Assembly (NCBI GenBank): GCA_900548625.1
Contig: URLO01000021.1
Coordinates: forward strand, 1 to 32,170
Direction: 5' to 3'
DNA: 32,170 bases
Source: an uncultured Eubacteriales bacterium
Lineage (GTDB): Bacteria > Bacillota > Clostridia > Oscillospirales > Oscillospiraceae
The first letter of the stretch is position 1; each line of letters begins with the position of its first letter. The position numbers and the translations under genes are program-made. Under the pieces are notes generated by a model that was given only the letters and a program-made list of their open reading frames with translations, made no database searches and had not been told where the DNA came from. Shown one piece after another: positions 32,040 through 32,170 of the stretch.

Positions 32040-32170
32040 TTTTTTTCAAGTAAAAATGTGTAAAATGTATAGCGCCGCGGCCATTTCCAGATCTGATACT
32101 AAAACCTGTTTGAAATCGTTAAAAGATTTCTGAGGATAAATTGTGCCAGAAAAGGCAGATGACGCAGCTG
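32040..32170. other. AT-rich right end without a visible gene
   Basis: No open frame with a ribosome-binding site is seen on either strand. Small dyads are present: AAATC/GATTT near 32113-32129 and GCC-AGAAAA-GGC near 32145. It may be the regulatory region of a gene beyond the window. Confidence 0.4.

Overview
The window reads as chromosomal DNA of a GC-rich, Gram-positive anaerobic gut Clostridium, most likely of the Oscillospiraceae/Ruminococcaceae type (inference). The evidence is strong purine-rich ribosome-binding sites, consensus TTGACA/TATAAT promoters, a split glycine decarboxylase (GcvPA/GcvPB), a tandem glycine riboswitch, a PadR/DUF2812 pair, a MATE exporter and a tRNA gene that encodes its own CCA. 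Genes are dense and intact. I see no integrase, transposase, prophage or CRISPR array.

Left part (1-6.8 kb): an RluA-type pseudouridine synthase; an XRE regulator with a C-terminal 15-residue repeat that carries one cysteine per turn; phosphate acetyltransferase; a MATE exporter; then, on the minus strand, a small zinc-ribbon protein and a PadR/DUF2812 membrane-protein operon. The padR gene has a perfect-consensus promoter overlapped by a palindromic operator.

Middle (6.9-15.5 kb): one glycine cleavage locus. A tandem glycine riboswitch with an intrinsic terminator precedes a gene fusing aminomethyltransferase (GcvT) to serine hydroxymethyltransferase (GlyA) in one 888-residue protein. Then come gcvH, gcvPA, gcvPB, a lipoate-protein ligase and dihydrolipoyl dehydrogenase. 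The locus therefore supplies every enzyme for glycine to 5,10-methylene-THF to serine, plus lipoylation and reoxidation of the H protein.

15.5-21.1 kb: a three-gene module with its own consensus promoter and terminator. It encodes a zinc-ribbon/Ser-Thr kinase/single transmembrane segment/leucine-rich-repeat receptor-like protein, a double-FHA ABC ATPase, and an ABC-2 permease. I read it as a phosphorylation-gated transporter, and it is the best candidate here for an undescribed system.

21.1-27.8 kb: thyA and folA (dTMP synthesis and folate recycling), a DEAD-box helicase, a DprA-like protein whose stop codon lies in a 19-bp inverted repeat, and an MFS transporter overlapping a family-2 glycoside hydrolase. 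One arm of that inverted repeat recurs at bases 59-77.

27.8-32.2 kb: tRNA-Thr(GGT) with its promoter and a bidirectional terminator, facing a minus-strand operon of a MacB/LolD-type ATPase and two FtsX-like permeases. The last ~300 bases are AT-rich and hold no gene I can see.
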